Origin: Spirochaetia bacterium
Lineage (GTDB): Bacteria > Spirochaetota > Spirochaetia > Treponematales > Breznakiellaceae
NCBI GenBank assembly: GCA_026002265.1
Contig: BOBG01000060.1
Location: forward strand, 1-13,370
DNA: 13,370 nucleotides
Direction of reading: 5' to 3'
Positions 1 through 6,399 of the stretch are shown here, piece after piece. The position numbers and the translations under genes were made by a program. The notes under the pieces are model-generated. The model did not search any database. It saw only the letters and a program-made list of their open reading frames with translations, and was not told where the DNA came from. Position 1 is the stretch's first letter; the number at the start of each line of letters is the position of its first letter.

Positions 1-1068
1 TGTGTGTAAAGGAATAAAATGAACAGAAATTCCGATGCCGGATTCTTTTAATGTTGCAATAACAGCATCGCGTTTTTCCGGATTTACCAGCCTGAGCGGG
101 TACAAATGCCGGGCATCTCCCGGTGCAGTCGGTGGAAGAATCAATTTTTCATTTCCGGAAAAAGCAGCATCATAGACAGTTGCGATCCGGCGCCGCATCG
201 CGAGCAGCTCTTCTGCACGGGAAAGCTGAACACGTCCAATTGCTGAAAGAAGATCCGGAAGATTGTACTTGTAGCCGGCCTCCGCTACTTCGTAATACCA
301 GGATGCACCGGTATCGCTGTACCGATTCCACACGGCCCTATCAATTCCATGGAGTCGCATCAGAGTCATCCGGCTGATTAGATCCGGATCCCGGCTCAGA
401 ACCATACCGCCTTCCCCGGTTGTGATAGTTTTAGTCGCATAAAATGAAAAAACACCTGCATCGCCGGTTGTCCCGGCCATTGTTCCATCAGGATTCCGGG
501 CCGGAAATGCATGGGCAGAATCTTCAATCACCCGCATAGCGTAGTTCCGGCTTATTGCTGCAATAGACTGCATATCGCAGCACAACCCGCCGTAATGAAC
601 CGGCATCACCGCCTTAGGTTTTCCAACCGGCCCACCAGTTCCCGGCCGATCATACGCGGGCTGGCCGCGGGAAAGTCGTCCGGCTGTCTTCTCCAGTTGA
701 TCCGGATCAATATGAAAGGTTCCGGGACTACAATCCACAAAGGCAACTTCCGCTCCCATATACCTGACCACTTCAGCAGTCGATGCAAAAGTATATGACG
801 GCACCAAAACAACATCACCCGGACCGACTCCGCACGCCTCAAGTGCAAGGTGCAAACCGGAAGTCGCAGAATTCACCGCGATAGCATGGAGAGAAAGATC
901 CCCAAAAGATCCGGCAAATTCTTTTTCAAAAGCCAATGTCTCCGGACCCGTAGTCAGCCAGCCGGAACGGAGAACTCTGAGCACAGCTTCCTCTTCTTCT
1001 TTCCGGATAAAGGGGATAGCGAATGGAATATTTTCATTTGACTGATCTTGTTTTGTATTCTGGGACAA
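1..1068 (-). CDS. DegT/DnrJ/EryC1/StrS-family PLP-dependent aminotransferase (3' end beyond window)
   Basis: Enzymes of this family use pyridoxal phosphate to transfer an amino group to a keto-sugar nucleotide, usually for surface glycans. The frame reads from 1068 to the window edge without a stop: about 356 residues, nearly full family length. Visible features are IPFAIPFI and SGWLTTGP near the N-terminus, IEDSAHAF (Asp about 183, expected to contact the PLP ring nitrogen), and FYATKTITTGEGG, whose Lys about 213 is the expected Schiff-base lysine. A Gly/Pro-rich insert lies at about residues 130-150, before PVHYGG. No in-frame ATG exists between the upstream stop and the conserved N-terminus, so I chose TTG at 1068; it follows an AAAGGCAG stretch and a good promoter lies just upstream. 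CCGG-rich like the host genes. Family assignment is firm; the sugar substrate is unknown. Confidence 0.88.
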   Translation of the reverse strand, partial: MSQNTKQDQSNENIPFAIPFIRKEEEEAVLRVLRSGWLTTGPETLAFEKEFAGSFGDLSLHAIAVNSATSGLHLALEACGVGPGDVVLVPSYTFASTAEVVRYMGAEVAFVDCSPGTFHIDPDQLEKTAGRLSRGQPAYDRPGTGGPVGKPKAVMPVHYGGLCCDMQSIAAISRNYAMRVIEDSAHAFPARNPDGTMAGTTGDAGVFSFYATKTITTGEGGMVLSRDPDLISRMTLMRLHGIDRAVWNRYSDTGASWYYEVAEAGYKYNLPDLLSAIGRVQLSRAEELLAMRRRIATVYDAAFSGNEKLILPPTAPGDARHLYPLRLVNPEKRDAVIATLKESGIGISVHFIPLHT

Positions 1069-1095
1069 TTTTCTGCCTTTTCGCGAATTTTGAAT

Positions 1096-1124
1096 ACGTT
1101 ACCGGAAAAAGAATAAAATGTCAA
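1096..1124 (-). promoter_or_regulatory. Promoter of the DegT-family gene
   Basis: On the minus strand a perfect TTGACA (1119-1124) is followed after 17 nt by TAACGT (1096-1101), a weak -10. Transcription would start near 1089, about 20 nt before the TTG start at 1068, which supports that start choice. Confidence 0.5.
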
Positions 1125-1272
1125 ATTCCTCGCCTCTCACAATTTCAACTCAAAGTCGATATTCACCATATCTCAAAAGAAAATCTCAGTCTTCTCCAGT
1201 TTCTTTTTGTGCAGGTAAAATGGGTCGTCAATGATATGATCGCTTTTTCTCAAACCGGAGATATTTTCATGT

Positions 1273-1377
1273 ATGAATATAAAGAACATCGGCAGGGCGG
1301 TGATGATAAGCCGGCGAGTGCCGACAACGAAAGAATGTCCGGAATGTGGCTACGAGGAAGGTAGAGATGTTAGGTGA
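1273..1377 (+). CDS. Possible 34-residue zinc-knuckle peptide
   Basis: This small ORF encodes a basic N-terminal half (NIKNIGRAV, then SRRVPTTK) followed by ECPECGYEEG. The CPxC pair recalls half of a rubredoxin or zinc-ribbon knuckle. It lies in the 350-nt gap between the DegT-family gene and the AT-rich block, and it contains CCGG like host DNA. Ribosome-binding support is poor: GGAG ends about 12 nt upstream, and another ATG at 1269 opens a different frame. It could be a genuine small protein, the tail of a decayed gene, or chance. I do not recognise it. Confidence 0.25.
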   Translation: MNIKNIGRAVMISRRVPTTKECPECGYEEGRDVR

Positions 1378-1414
1378 AATCCCCGCAAAGATAAATAAAG
1401 GCATAAAATAAATA

Positions 1415-2032
1415 TCAAGGTAATATCAGTTTTTCTATTATTTCACTAAAAATTTTATTAAATTCTTCGTCAGTATTATTATTCATTTCACGATTTATAT
1501 CATGATAATATTTTCCGCTTTTTATCTCTTTTGATAATGAATCAAGCGGCCACCCTTCAACAAGTTTTTTATGGGGTTTTGACGTTATTATAAATTTTTC
1601 AGAATTTATTTTTTCATCATCACTTTCTATTATTGTTTCTCTGTCAATTATTATGCAAATTGCGTTTTTATAATATCCTATTATTTCTCCACCATATTTT
1701 TCTGCCAATTTTGAATAATATGTTATCATTTCACTGTCGGTCAATTTTACGCCATTTATTCGTCTTACGTGTGTTCCAGGCTGATCTTTATATTCAACAT
1801 TTTCAAAAAATAATCCTGAATCTATTGAAAATACGGGAGCATTTATCTGTCCATAATAATGCAAGGCCTTTATTTTGGCATTTTCCAATGGTTCTTTTCC
1901 GCATTCATCTATATTGTGATCAATGTTTTCAATTTCATATAATCCTTTGATTTTTATGGGCAAATTTTTAAGAACATTTGACATAAAATTTGCTTTTGCA
2001 ACATTATTCGTTCCATAGTATATTGTATACAT
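1415..2032 (-). CDS. RdgB/HAM1-family non-canonical purine NTP pyrophosphatase
   Basis: Members of this family hydrolyse dITP, XTP and similar purine triphosphates to monophosphates, keeping them out of nucleic acids. The protein has 205 residues, the usual family length. It opens with the substrate-binding YYGTNNVAKANF segment (family pattern TxNxxK). DECGKEPLENAKIKA follows, corresponding to the metal-binding Glu and helix, then FSIDSGLFFE, the family's DSGL catalytic Asp block, and QPGTHVRRI. The C-terminal half (for example TSKPHKKLVEGWPLD) diverges from RdgB of Escherichia coli, so substrate range is uncertain. AGAGGTG lies about 9 nt before the ATG, and a good promoter stands upstream. 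The gene is far more AT-rich than its neighbours and has no CCGG, suggesting recent transfer. Confidence 0.78.
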   Translation of the reverse strand: MYTIYYGTNNVAKANFMSNVLKNLPIKIKGLYEIENIDHNIDECGKEPLENAKIKALHYYGQINAPVFSIDSGLFFENVEYKDQPGTHVRRINGVKLTDSEMITYYSKLAEKYGGEIIGYYKNAICIIIDRETIIESDDEKINSEKFIITSKPHKKLVEGWPLDSLSKEIKSGKYYHDINREMNNNTDEEFNKIFSEIIEKLILP

Positions 2033-2060
2033 TTTTATACACCTCTTTCATATTTTCTTT

Positions 2061-2089
2061 ATATTATCATTTTCTTAATATTTTGTCAA
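2061..2089 (-). promoter_or_regulatory. Promoter of the AT-rich RdgB/HAM1 gene
   Basis: Minus-strand TTGACA (2084-2089) and TAATAT (2061-2066) are separated by 17 nt, with the start codon about 30 nt further on. The gene therefore seems to carry its own vegetative promoter rather than depend on neighbours. Confidence 0.6.
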
Positions 2090-2330
2090 TCAGTTTTTAT
2101 TCAATATTTACAACAAATTTTAGGGGCAATGGTGTATGTTATACACCGTTTGGGCGTACTTCATTTATGCCAATTTATTTTATGTTTGACGTTATTACAT
2201 AAAATCGATGATCTATAAAATCCATATACCCATTCTCCTTTATTATCTCATTCATTATTTCCAATTTACTCTTTTTCCTGTTTTATACAATATTTTATAT
2301 TTTTATGCAATATATTTTTAAAAAAATTTA
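2090..2330. other. AT-rich intergenic block with one strong palindrome
   Basis: Very AT-rich DNA with no convincing gene between the RdgB/HAM1 promoter and the structured RNA-like region. The reading frames here have low-complexity, Phe/Ser/Tyr-rich translations and I treat them as spurious. The only clear structure is an inverted repeat at 2128-2150. Confidence 0.5.
2128..2150. repeat. Palindrome with 10-bp stem
   Basis: GGTGTAT (2131-2137) and ATACACC (2141-2147) pair perfectly around a GTT loop. Three further pairs, one of them T-G, extend the stem to 2128-2150. The surrounding stretch (AAATTTTAGGGG before it, ACACCGT within it) loosely resembles the start of the structured region at 2323-2355, so the two may be related. 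Possible roles include a transposon-end hairpin or a transcription stop; neither is shown. Confidence 0.5.
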
Positions 2331-2640
2331 GGGCACATTTCGCATAACACCGTGTTCCCACTACGAGGCTAAAGCCCCTTGGTTTGCCCGAGGCTTCTCG
2401 AAGAAGAGGGTTTCATGCGGACACACCTGCGATCCTAAGATTTACATCTAAGGGTCTCGGCGTCGGGAGCCCACAAACGTTCATGCTACTAAAAACGTGA
2501 AGAGGCTGGGTGCCGGCATAAAGGCACCGTGTGCTTGAGGCAAGCCACCGCCGAGAGAAAAACCGCTGGTCAAGCAGAGTCATCTTTGTAAGACTAAGAT
2601 TAGTACATCCCCCGAAGGGCTTGTTGAGCTGAAAATTCCG
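2331..2640 (+). ncRNA. Structured RNA candidate, HEARO/IscB-type omega-RNA-like
   Basis: No long ORF crosses this stretch on either strand, yet it holds many hairpins: GGC/GCC at 2367-2376, CGAG-GCTT-CTCG at 2389-2400, an 8-bp stem with one mismatch at 2434-2453, GGG(T)CTC/GAGCCC at 2452-2472, GGTGCC/GGCACC at 2509-2528, and CCC-CGAA-GGG at 2610-2619. CGCAT (2341-2345) can also pair with ATGCG (2415-2419). The order of elements, the GCGGACACACC stretch (2417-2427) followed by a hairpin, and a later CAAGCC (2541-2546) are reminiscent from memory of IscB omega RNAs (GGACGCACC, AAGCC). In those RNAs a guide of about 16 nt lies immediately 5', here AT-rich 2315-2330. No iscB gene is nearby. Boundaries, strand and family are inferred. 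Confidence 0.42.
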
Positions 2641-2700
2641 GTGGAATTGTTACGTATCTTCAATGATGGCGAAAAACAGAAGCTCTCTGCTTTAGCATAA
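2539..2700 (+). other. 53-codon open stretch without a start, possible gene remnant
   Basis: From the stop at 2536-2538 to the TAA at 2698-2700 one frame stays open. Its last part reads like a real protein (GLVELKIPVELLRIF, then NDGEKQKLSALA). There is no ATG and no ribosome-binding site. It overlaps the 3' side of the structured RNA candidate. It may be the C-terminal scrap of a lost gene or chance; I cannot name a family. Confidence 0.2.
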
Positions 2701-2734
2701 GTAGCTCACCGGTTCTGAGACTTAGGAACAAGCC

Positions 2735-2762
2735 TTGACACTTTTCCTGCTTTTGGTATATT
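2735..2762 (+). promoter_or_regulatory. Near-consensus promoter of the omp-murI operon
   Basis: TTGACA (2735-2740), a 16-nt spacer and TATATT (2757-2762) form the best promoter in the window. Transcription would begin near 2769, giving a leader of about 170 nt before the outer-membrane protein ATG at 2938. Confidence 0.65.
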
Positions 2763-2772
2763 CTCTCTTAAT

Positions 2773-2836
2773 GAAAGCTGATAACTAAAGCTTTCGTATT
2801 CAAATGATCTGGATCAGATGACGCTCACGGAGAGCG
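2773..2836 (+). promoter_or_regulatory. Leader with three consecutive perfect hairpins
   Basis: Just after the predicted transcription start, three stems follow each other: GAAAGCT/AGCTTTC (2773-2795, 9-nt loop), ATCTG/CAGAT (2807-2819, GAT loop) and CGCTC/GAGCG (2822-2836, ACGGA loop). There is no U-run, so they are not an obvious terminator. They may stabilise the transcript or act as a structured regulatory leader. I do not recognise a known riboswitch class. Confidence 0.45.
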
Positions 2837-2865
2837 GAAGACCCTTGTTGTAGGTGGGGTGCCTG

Positions 2866-2940
2866 GAATTTCCGGATAAGTTGAGCTTTGTGACCCCTTT
2901 TGCTGCCTATCCGGGTAATATTATTGTCGGAGTTATCATG
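2866..2940 (+). repeat. Duplicate of omp codons 21-45, placed directly before the omp start
   Basis: This 75-nt stretch matches 2998-3072 at 66 of 75 positions with no gaps. The offset is 132 nt, exactly 44 codons, so both lie in one frame. The copy encodes [17 protein letters not shown] and ends at the omp start codon itself, with ATG here where the second copy has TTG. It also supplies the GGAG that serves as the omp ribosome-binding site. Confidence 0.85.
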
Positions 2941-3483
2941 AAGAAATGGTGTACAGTTTTAATTTTTGGAATGTGCTTGAGTGGTGCCGCGTTTGCCGAA
3001 TTTCCGGATAAGTTGAGCTTTGTGACTCCTTTTGCTACCTACCCGGGCACTGTTACTGTCGGAGCTATCTTGGGCGGTGGGTTCAACCCGGCGGAGAAAG
3101 ACGGCGATAATAATGTTACCAGAGGCTACGGTATCGCGGGTTTTACTCTCGAATTATCGGTGCTGCCGAAATTTGAATGGGCCCTCAAACTCGATATGGG
3201 TGCAGATTATTTCCGGTTTATGCTACGGGGCGATTATCGTTTCATTGACAGTTCATTATGGTCTGCTATTAACCTGAATTGGTACTTTGGAGCTGGCGCG
3301 TATTTGTTTTTTGGGAACGATGCTTTTGGTATGGGGTTACGAGCGCCAATTGGACTCTCGTGGCAGTTCTTGGACCGGATGGAGTTTCGGTTGGGAACCG
3401 ATCTCAACCTCGGCTTTAAAGTAATAGACCCGGTGTTTGATTTTTTTATGGATTTTGAATTGGGGTTCCGGGTAAAGTTGTAG
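2938..3483 (+). CDS. Small outer-membrane beta-barrel-like protein
   Basis: The 181-residue product starts with a clear signal peptide ([20 protein letters not shown]) with likely cleavage after AFA. The mature part alternates hydrophobic and polar residues and is rich in Gly and aromatics ([37 protein letters not shown]), and it ends FELGFRVKL. This pattern fits a small porin-like barrel in the outer membrane, resembling the spirochaetal DUF3996-type barrels; that family link is inference. I chose ATG 2938 because GGAG lies 7 nt upstream and the signal peptide begins there. An in-frame GTG at 2854 would place the signal sequence internally and lacks a ribosome-binding site. It is the first gene of the operon and ends 1 nt before the next ATG. 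Confidence 0.75.
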   Translation: MKKWCTVLIFGMCLSGAAFAEFPDKLSFVTPFATYPGTVTVGAILGGGFNPAEKDGDNNVTRGYGIAGFTLELSVLPKFEWALKLDMGADYFRFMLRGDYRFIDSSLWSAINLNWYFGAGAYLFFGNDAFGMGLRAPIGLSWQFLDRMEFRLGTDLNLGFKVIDPVFDFFMDFELGFRVKL

Positions 3484-3484
3484 A

Positions 3485-4558
3485 ATGAGTAAAGTTATTC
3501 TCAAGGCAGAAGATTTAGACGGCTATTTGACTCCGGATGATTGGATGCATTTGGAGCAATTGGATGTGTTGTACCGGCAAGCAATGGTTTCGTTTGGAAT
3601 CCTTGGAACGACTCGAGTGGCAAAGGAGCGGAGCCGTGAGGAAGATAATTTAATCAAGGTCTATAACGAAATGGGAACGTTTATGCAGAATTTATGTGCC
3701 GCTGAACCCGGAATTCAGGTGTATTCGTTCTGCACTCCGCACGAGAGTCACGCGGAGGCATCGCGTCTTACGGCAAAACTCCGGGCATTGGAAACAGAGC
3801 ATCAGGAATTTGTGTACTATATTCAACGCGCCTACGAAATGCTGTTTAAATTGGCTTACGGCAGTACAATCGGTATTAAAAAAAATTATAAAATTGTAAA
3901 AACACCTGTTACAATGCCAGTACAAAATTATGCTGTACATAAAATTACTGACATTGATGAACAAATCGAAAATACCATTATGTGCATCTTGCTCCGCGGG
4001 GCATTGCTCCCTTCGATGATTTTTTCAAAAGAAATTCAGGAATATTCTTCACATGGCTATGTAACGCCTTTTGCTCTTTTCCGGATAAAACGTGACGACA
4101 GCAGATATGAAAATGACATGAAATATATTCTCGATCTTGACCGTTCATTTTTTGATATTGATATGTTGCAGGGTAAAGATTTAATTTTTGCGGATCCGAT
4201 GAATGCAACCGGTGGCTCTTTGGTAACTGTGGTAAAATATCTGCTTGAATCCGGCGCAAAACCCCGGTCCGTACAATTTTTTAACGTGATTGCGGCCTTA
4301 AAAGGCGCACTCCGGGTTGTCCGTGCGATTGAAAATTGTCAAGTGTTTACCCTGTGGATGGATCCGGTTCTCAATGAATCTGCGTACATTATGCCCGGGC
4401 TTGGCGACGCGGGGGACAGAATCAACGGCCCGGACACCGGAACATTTCCCCGGAACATTATTCAGTTGATCGCTGATTACGGTGCAGGTATTGCAAATCT
4501 CTACCGTTCCCAGTTACGTGAAATAGAAGAAACGGTCCTCAAAGTTAGGAAAAGTTGA
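3485..4558 (+). CDS. Uracil phosphoribosyltransferase-like protein with long N-terminal extension
   Basis: The C-terminal 200 residues follow the uracil phosphoribosyltransferase fold. LLRGALLPS (169-177) carries the PRPP-contacting Arg, DPMNATGGS (237-245) is the PRPP loop, and [12 protein letters not shown] (301-312) is the family's C-terminal uracil-binding block. The reaction would be uracil + PRPP to UMP, in pyrimidine salvage. At 357 residues it is about 150 longer than typical Upp (about 210). The first 150 residues are helical and charged, with no domain I recognise and no Walker A, so this is not a uridine kinase fusion. The active-site surroundings diverge (ALFRIKRDD where Upp usually has a GLYRDE-like run), so the substrate may differ. 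The gene sits between two exported-protein genes in the operon. Confidence 0.8.
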   Translation: MSKVILKAEDLDGYLTPDDWMHLEQLDVLYRQAMVSFGILGTTRVAKERSREEDNLIKVYNEMGTFMQNLCAAEPGIQVYSFCTPHESHAEASRLTAKLRALETEHQEFVYYIQRAYEMLFKLAYGSTIGIKKNYKIVKTPVTMPVQNYAVHKITDIDEQIENTIMCILLRGALLPSMIFSKEIQEYSSHGYVTPFALFRIKRDDSRYENDMKYILDLDRSFFDIDMLQGKDLIFADPMNATGGSLVTVVKYLLESGAKPRSVQFFNVIAALKGALRVVRAIENCQVFTLWMDPVLNESAYIMPGLGDAGDRINGPDTGTFPRNIIQLIADYGAGIANLYRSQLREIEETVLKVRKS

Positions 4559-4568
4559 GCAGTTTTTC

Positions 4569-5498
4569 ATGAAGATGCTTCTATTCATTGCCTCTACTTT
4601 ATTGTTTAGCCTTAACTCTTGTGTCAGCACAGCTTCTGCTGAAGAATATTATACTATCGGTATTGCTTATCTCGACATAGGCAAGTACGCCGAAGCCGAA
4701 CAATGGCTCAAAAAGGCTTACAGCTCACAAAAAACAAGAAATGCCGCGGGCTACAACCTTGGCAGAATCAAGTTTGAACAAGGTCAGTACGAAGAAGCTT
4801 TTGCCTATTTTGACGGAATTTTGGTACGGGATCCTAACAATGTGACGGTACTACGGGCCGCAGCCTACACTGCCATTAAACTGGAAAACACCAGCCGGGC
4901 ACTTGCACTGTACAACCGGGTTCTCCGGCTCGTGCCGGAATCTACTGATGACGGATACAATTATGCGCTCGTATTGTATTCGCTCAAACGATATGAGCAG
5001 GCAGAATCGGTTTTGGCGCGGCATCCGAATCCGGAAAACAAGGAATCCTCCCTGCTGCTCGCCCGAATCATGCGCGCGGAGCATAAACCGGAAGCACTTG
5101 ACCACTATGCCGCGTGGCTGGAGAAAAACAAGGATCCGGCCGTCAGTTTTGAATTTGCACAACTGCTTGAAGAGGATAGCTTTTATGCCCGGGCAATCGA
5201 GAAATACCGGCAGATTCTTAAGGATCTTCCGGCAGCATCTACGAATCCAAAGCCGGCTCAAGTCAACTTTGCGTTGGCGCGGCTCCTTTTGACAGCGGAT
5301 CCGGAGAATCCGGACGGAATTTTGACATTAGAGACTGCGTTTAAGGCTGGAGCTGACCGGAAAGATGTTGAGGTACTGCTTGAAAATCCGGATATTTCAG
5401 ATCAGACAAAAGAATCGATCCGGAGAATTCTTGCAGCTGAGAGTCCCGCGCCGGAACCCGTAAAAGAAAATACGGAATCTGCCGAGGAAGAACCCTAA
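4569..5498 (+). CDS. TPR-repeat lipoprotein
   Basis: The 309-residue product has a short basic start, a hydrophobic stretch and LFSLNSC, a relaxed spirochaete-style lipobox with Cys18. It should be a membrane-anchored lipoprotein facing the periplasm or outer membrane. Residues about 24-200 contain tandem tetratricopeptide repeats, for example YYTIGIAYLDIGKYAEAEQWL and AGYNLGRIKFEQGQYEEAF followed by a DPNN turn. These usually form a protein-docking superhelix. The C-terminus is acidic and Pro/Glu-rich, probably disordered. It begins 10 nt after the UPRT-like gene and its TAA overlaps the next ATG by one base, indicating translational coupling. The partner is unknown; an envelope assembly role fits the neighbours but is inference. 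A second ATG two codons downstream is a possible start. Confidence 0.82.
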   Translation: MKMLLFIASTLLFSLNSCVSTASAEEYYTIGIAYLDIGKYAEAEQWLKKAYSSQKTRNAAGYNLGRIKFEQGQYEEAFAYFDGILVRDPNNVTVLRAAAYTAIKLENTSRALALYNRVLRLVPESTDDGYNYALVLYSLKRYEQAESVLARHPNPENKESSLLLARIMRAEHKPEALDHYAAWLEKNKDPAVSFEFAQLLEEDSFYARAIEKYRQILKDLPAASTNPKPAQVNFALARLLLTADPENPDGILTLETAFKAGADRKDVEVLLENPDISDQTKESIRRILAAESPAPEPVKENTESAEEEP

Positions 5499-5785
5499 TG
5501 ATTGTTTCATTGATTCAAATTATCATTGAAATTCCGGAAGTTGATTCGATCAAAGCAAAACGCCGGATCGTTCATTCCATCCGGGACAAGTGGCAGCGTA
5601 GCTTTCATCTGAGCGCGGCCGAGGTTGATCTTCAGGATTCGCTTGCGTTCGCGCAGATTGGCGGGGCGATTGTTTCCAATTCCAGAGAATTCGGAGAACG
5701 AGTACTGCAAAAAGCTCTTGCGATGGTTGAAGATGAAGTTCCCGTACGGATTCAAGATGTGAGCATTTATTCGGAGGAATTTTAA
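5498..5785 (+). CDS. DUF503 / YlxP-family protein
   Basis: A 95-residue protein that matches the DUF503 (YlxP) family in length and pattern: MIVSLIQIIIEIPEVDSIKAKR at the start, then a conserved RSFHLSAAEVDLQDS region and AQIGGAIVSNS. In many bacteria this gene lies near infB and rbfA and is linked to ribosome maturation, but its function is not established. Here it sits instead between two lipoprotein genes. GAGGAAG precedes the ATG, and it overlaps both neighbours by one base (TAATG), so it is translationally coupled on both sides. Confidence 0.85.
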   Translation: MIVSLIQIIIEIPEVDSIKAKRRIVHSIRDKWQRSFHLSAAEVDLQDSLAFAQIGGAIVSNSREFGERVLQKALAMVEDEVPVRIQDVSIYSEEF

Positions 5786-6399
5786 TGAGGCGAATGTGCT
5801 TCCTACTGAGTACTCTTTTGTTGAGCGGTTGTTTTGGAGTCAGCGCCACGGTTGTGATCCGGGCAAACGGCGCCGGTTCCATTACTATGGAGTACCATAT
5901 CTCACAAACACTTGAATCACTGGGAAAACAAGATGGAAACGAGCGCTATCCCCCGATTCCGGTGGGGAAAGTGGATTTTGAACGTACGGTGAATCGGATT
6001 CCGGGGCTTCGGCTCCGCTCATTTTCTGCAAAAACTGTTGGAACCGATGTTGTTACTCAGGTCCGGATGGATTTTTCTACGACAGATGCGCTTCTCACTT
6101 TTTTTGATGCCCAGGGCGGCCGGGCCAGCCTCAACGAAGTATCCGGAAAACAGCACCTTTCCTTTATTTTAAGTGAAGGTCCGGCGAAATTGGATCCGGA
6201 TTTACAAAATTTGGTGAATGAGGTGACGGCTGGTTACACGATCTCCATGACTTTTAACCTGCCCCGTACCGGCGAATTGCGTTTGACTGATTCCGCGGGG
6301 AATCTCATCCCGGGACAGAGCTCCTCTGGGACGACTCTTTCGTTTAGTGTGCCGGTTTCTGGTGCGTTGAATGGATTGCAGGCGGATATTTTGTGGTAG
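5785..6399 (+). CDS. Lipoprotein of unknown function
   Basis: The 204-residue product has a canonical lipobox, LLLSGC with Cys16, so it should be lipidated after export. The mature part is mostly beta-like, with VVIRANGAGSITMEYHIS, then a charged middle, and ends FSVPVSGALNGLQADILW. It shows some resemblance to DUF3153/LppM-like lipoproteins, which is a weak inference. GGAGG lies about 7 nt upstream of the ATG. The start overlaps the DUF503 stop by one base, and its own stop overlaps murI by 7 nt. Confidence 0.78.
   Translation: MRRMCFLLSTLLLSGCFGVSATVVIRANGAGSITMEYHISQTLESLGKQDGNERYPPIPVGKVDFERTVNRIPGLRLRSFSAKTVGTDVVTQVRMDFSTTDALLTFFDAQGGRASLNEVSGKQHLSFILSEGPAKLDPDLQNLVNEVTAGYTISMTFNLPRTGELRLTDSAGNLIPGQSSSGTTLSFSVPVSGALNGLQADILW

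Noticed and set aside
606..848. Minus-strand ORF inside the DegT-family gene
   Set aside because: It is a different frame of the same strand as a gene with clear conserved aminotransferase motifs.
1023..1364. 113-codon + strand ORF upstream of the AT-rich block
   Set aside because: It overlaps the DegT-family gene start and its promoter antisense, shows no family resemblance, and has an odd composition.
1990..2202. 70-codon + ORF in AT-rich DNA
   Set aside because: Low-complexity Phe/Ser/Tyr-rich translation over the RdgB/HAM1 promoter; no ribosome-binding site.
2331..2700. tmRNA, RNase P RNA, 4.5S RNA or a group I/II intron
   Set aside because: None of the core sequence blocks of these RNAs could be found on the + strand.
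2773..2795. Rho-independent terminator for an upstream transcript
   Set aside because: The stem is AT-containing and is not followed by a T-run; it lies just downstream of a good promoter, which favours a leader structure.
2854..2937. GTG 2854 as the start of the outer-membrane protein
   Set aside because: It would bury the signal peptide about 28 residues in and lacks a ribosome-binding site; the extension is explained by the duplication.
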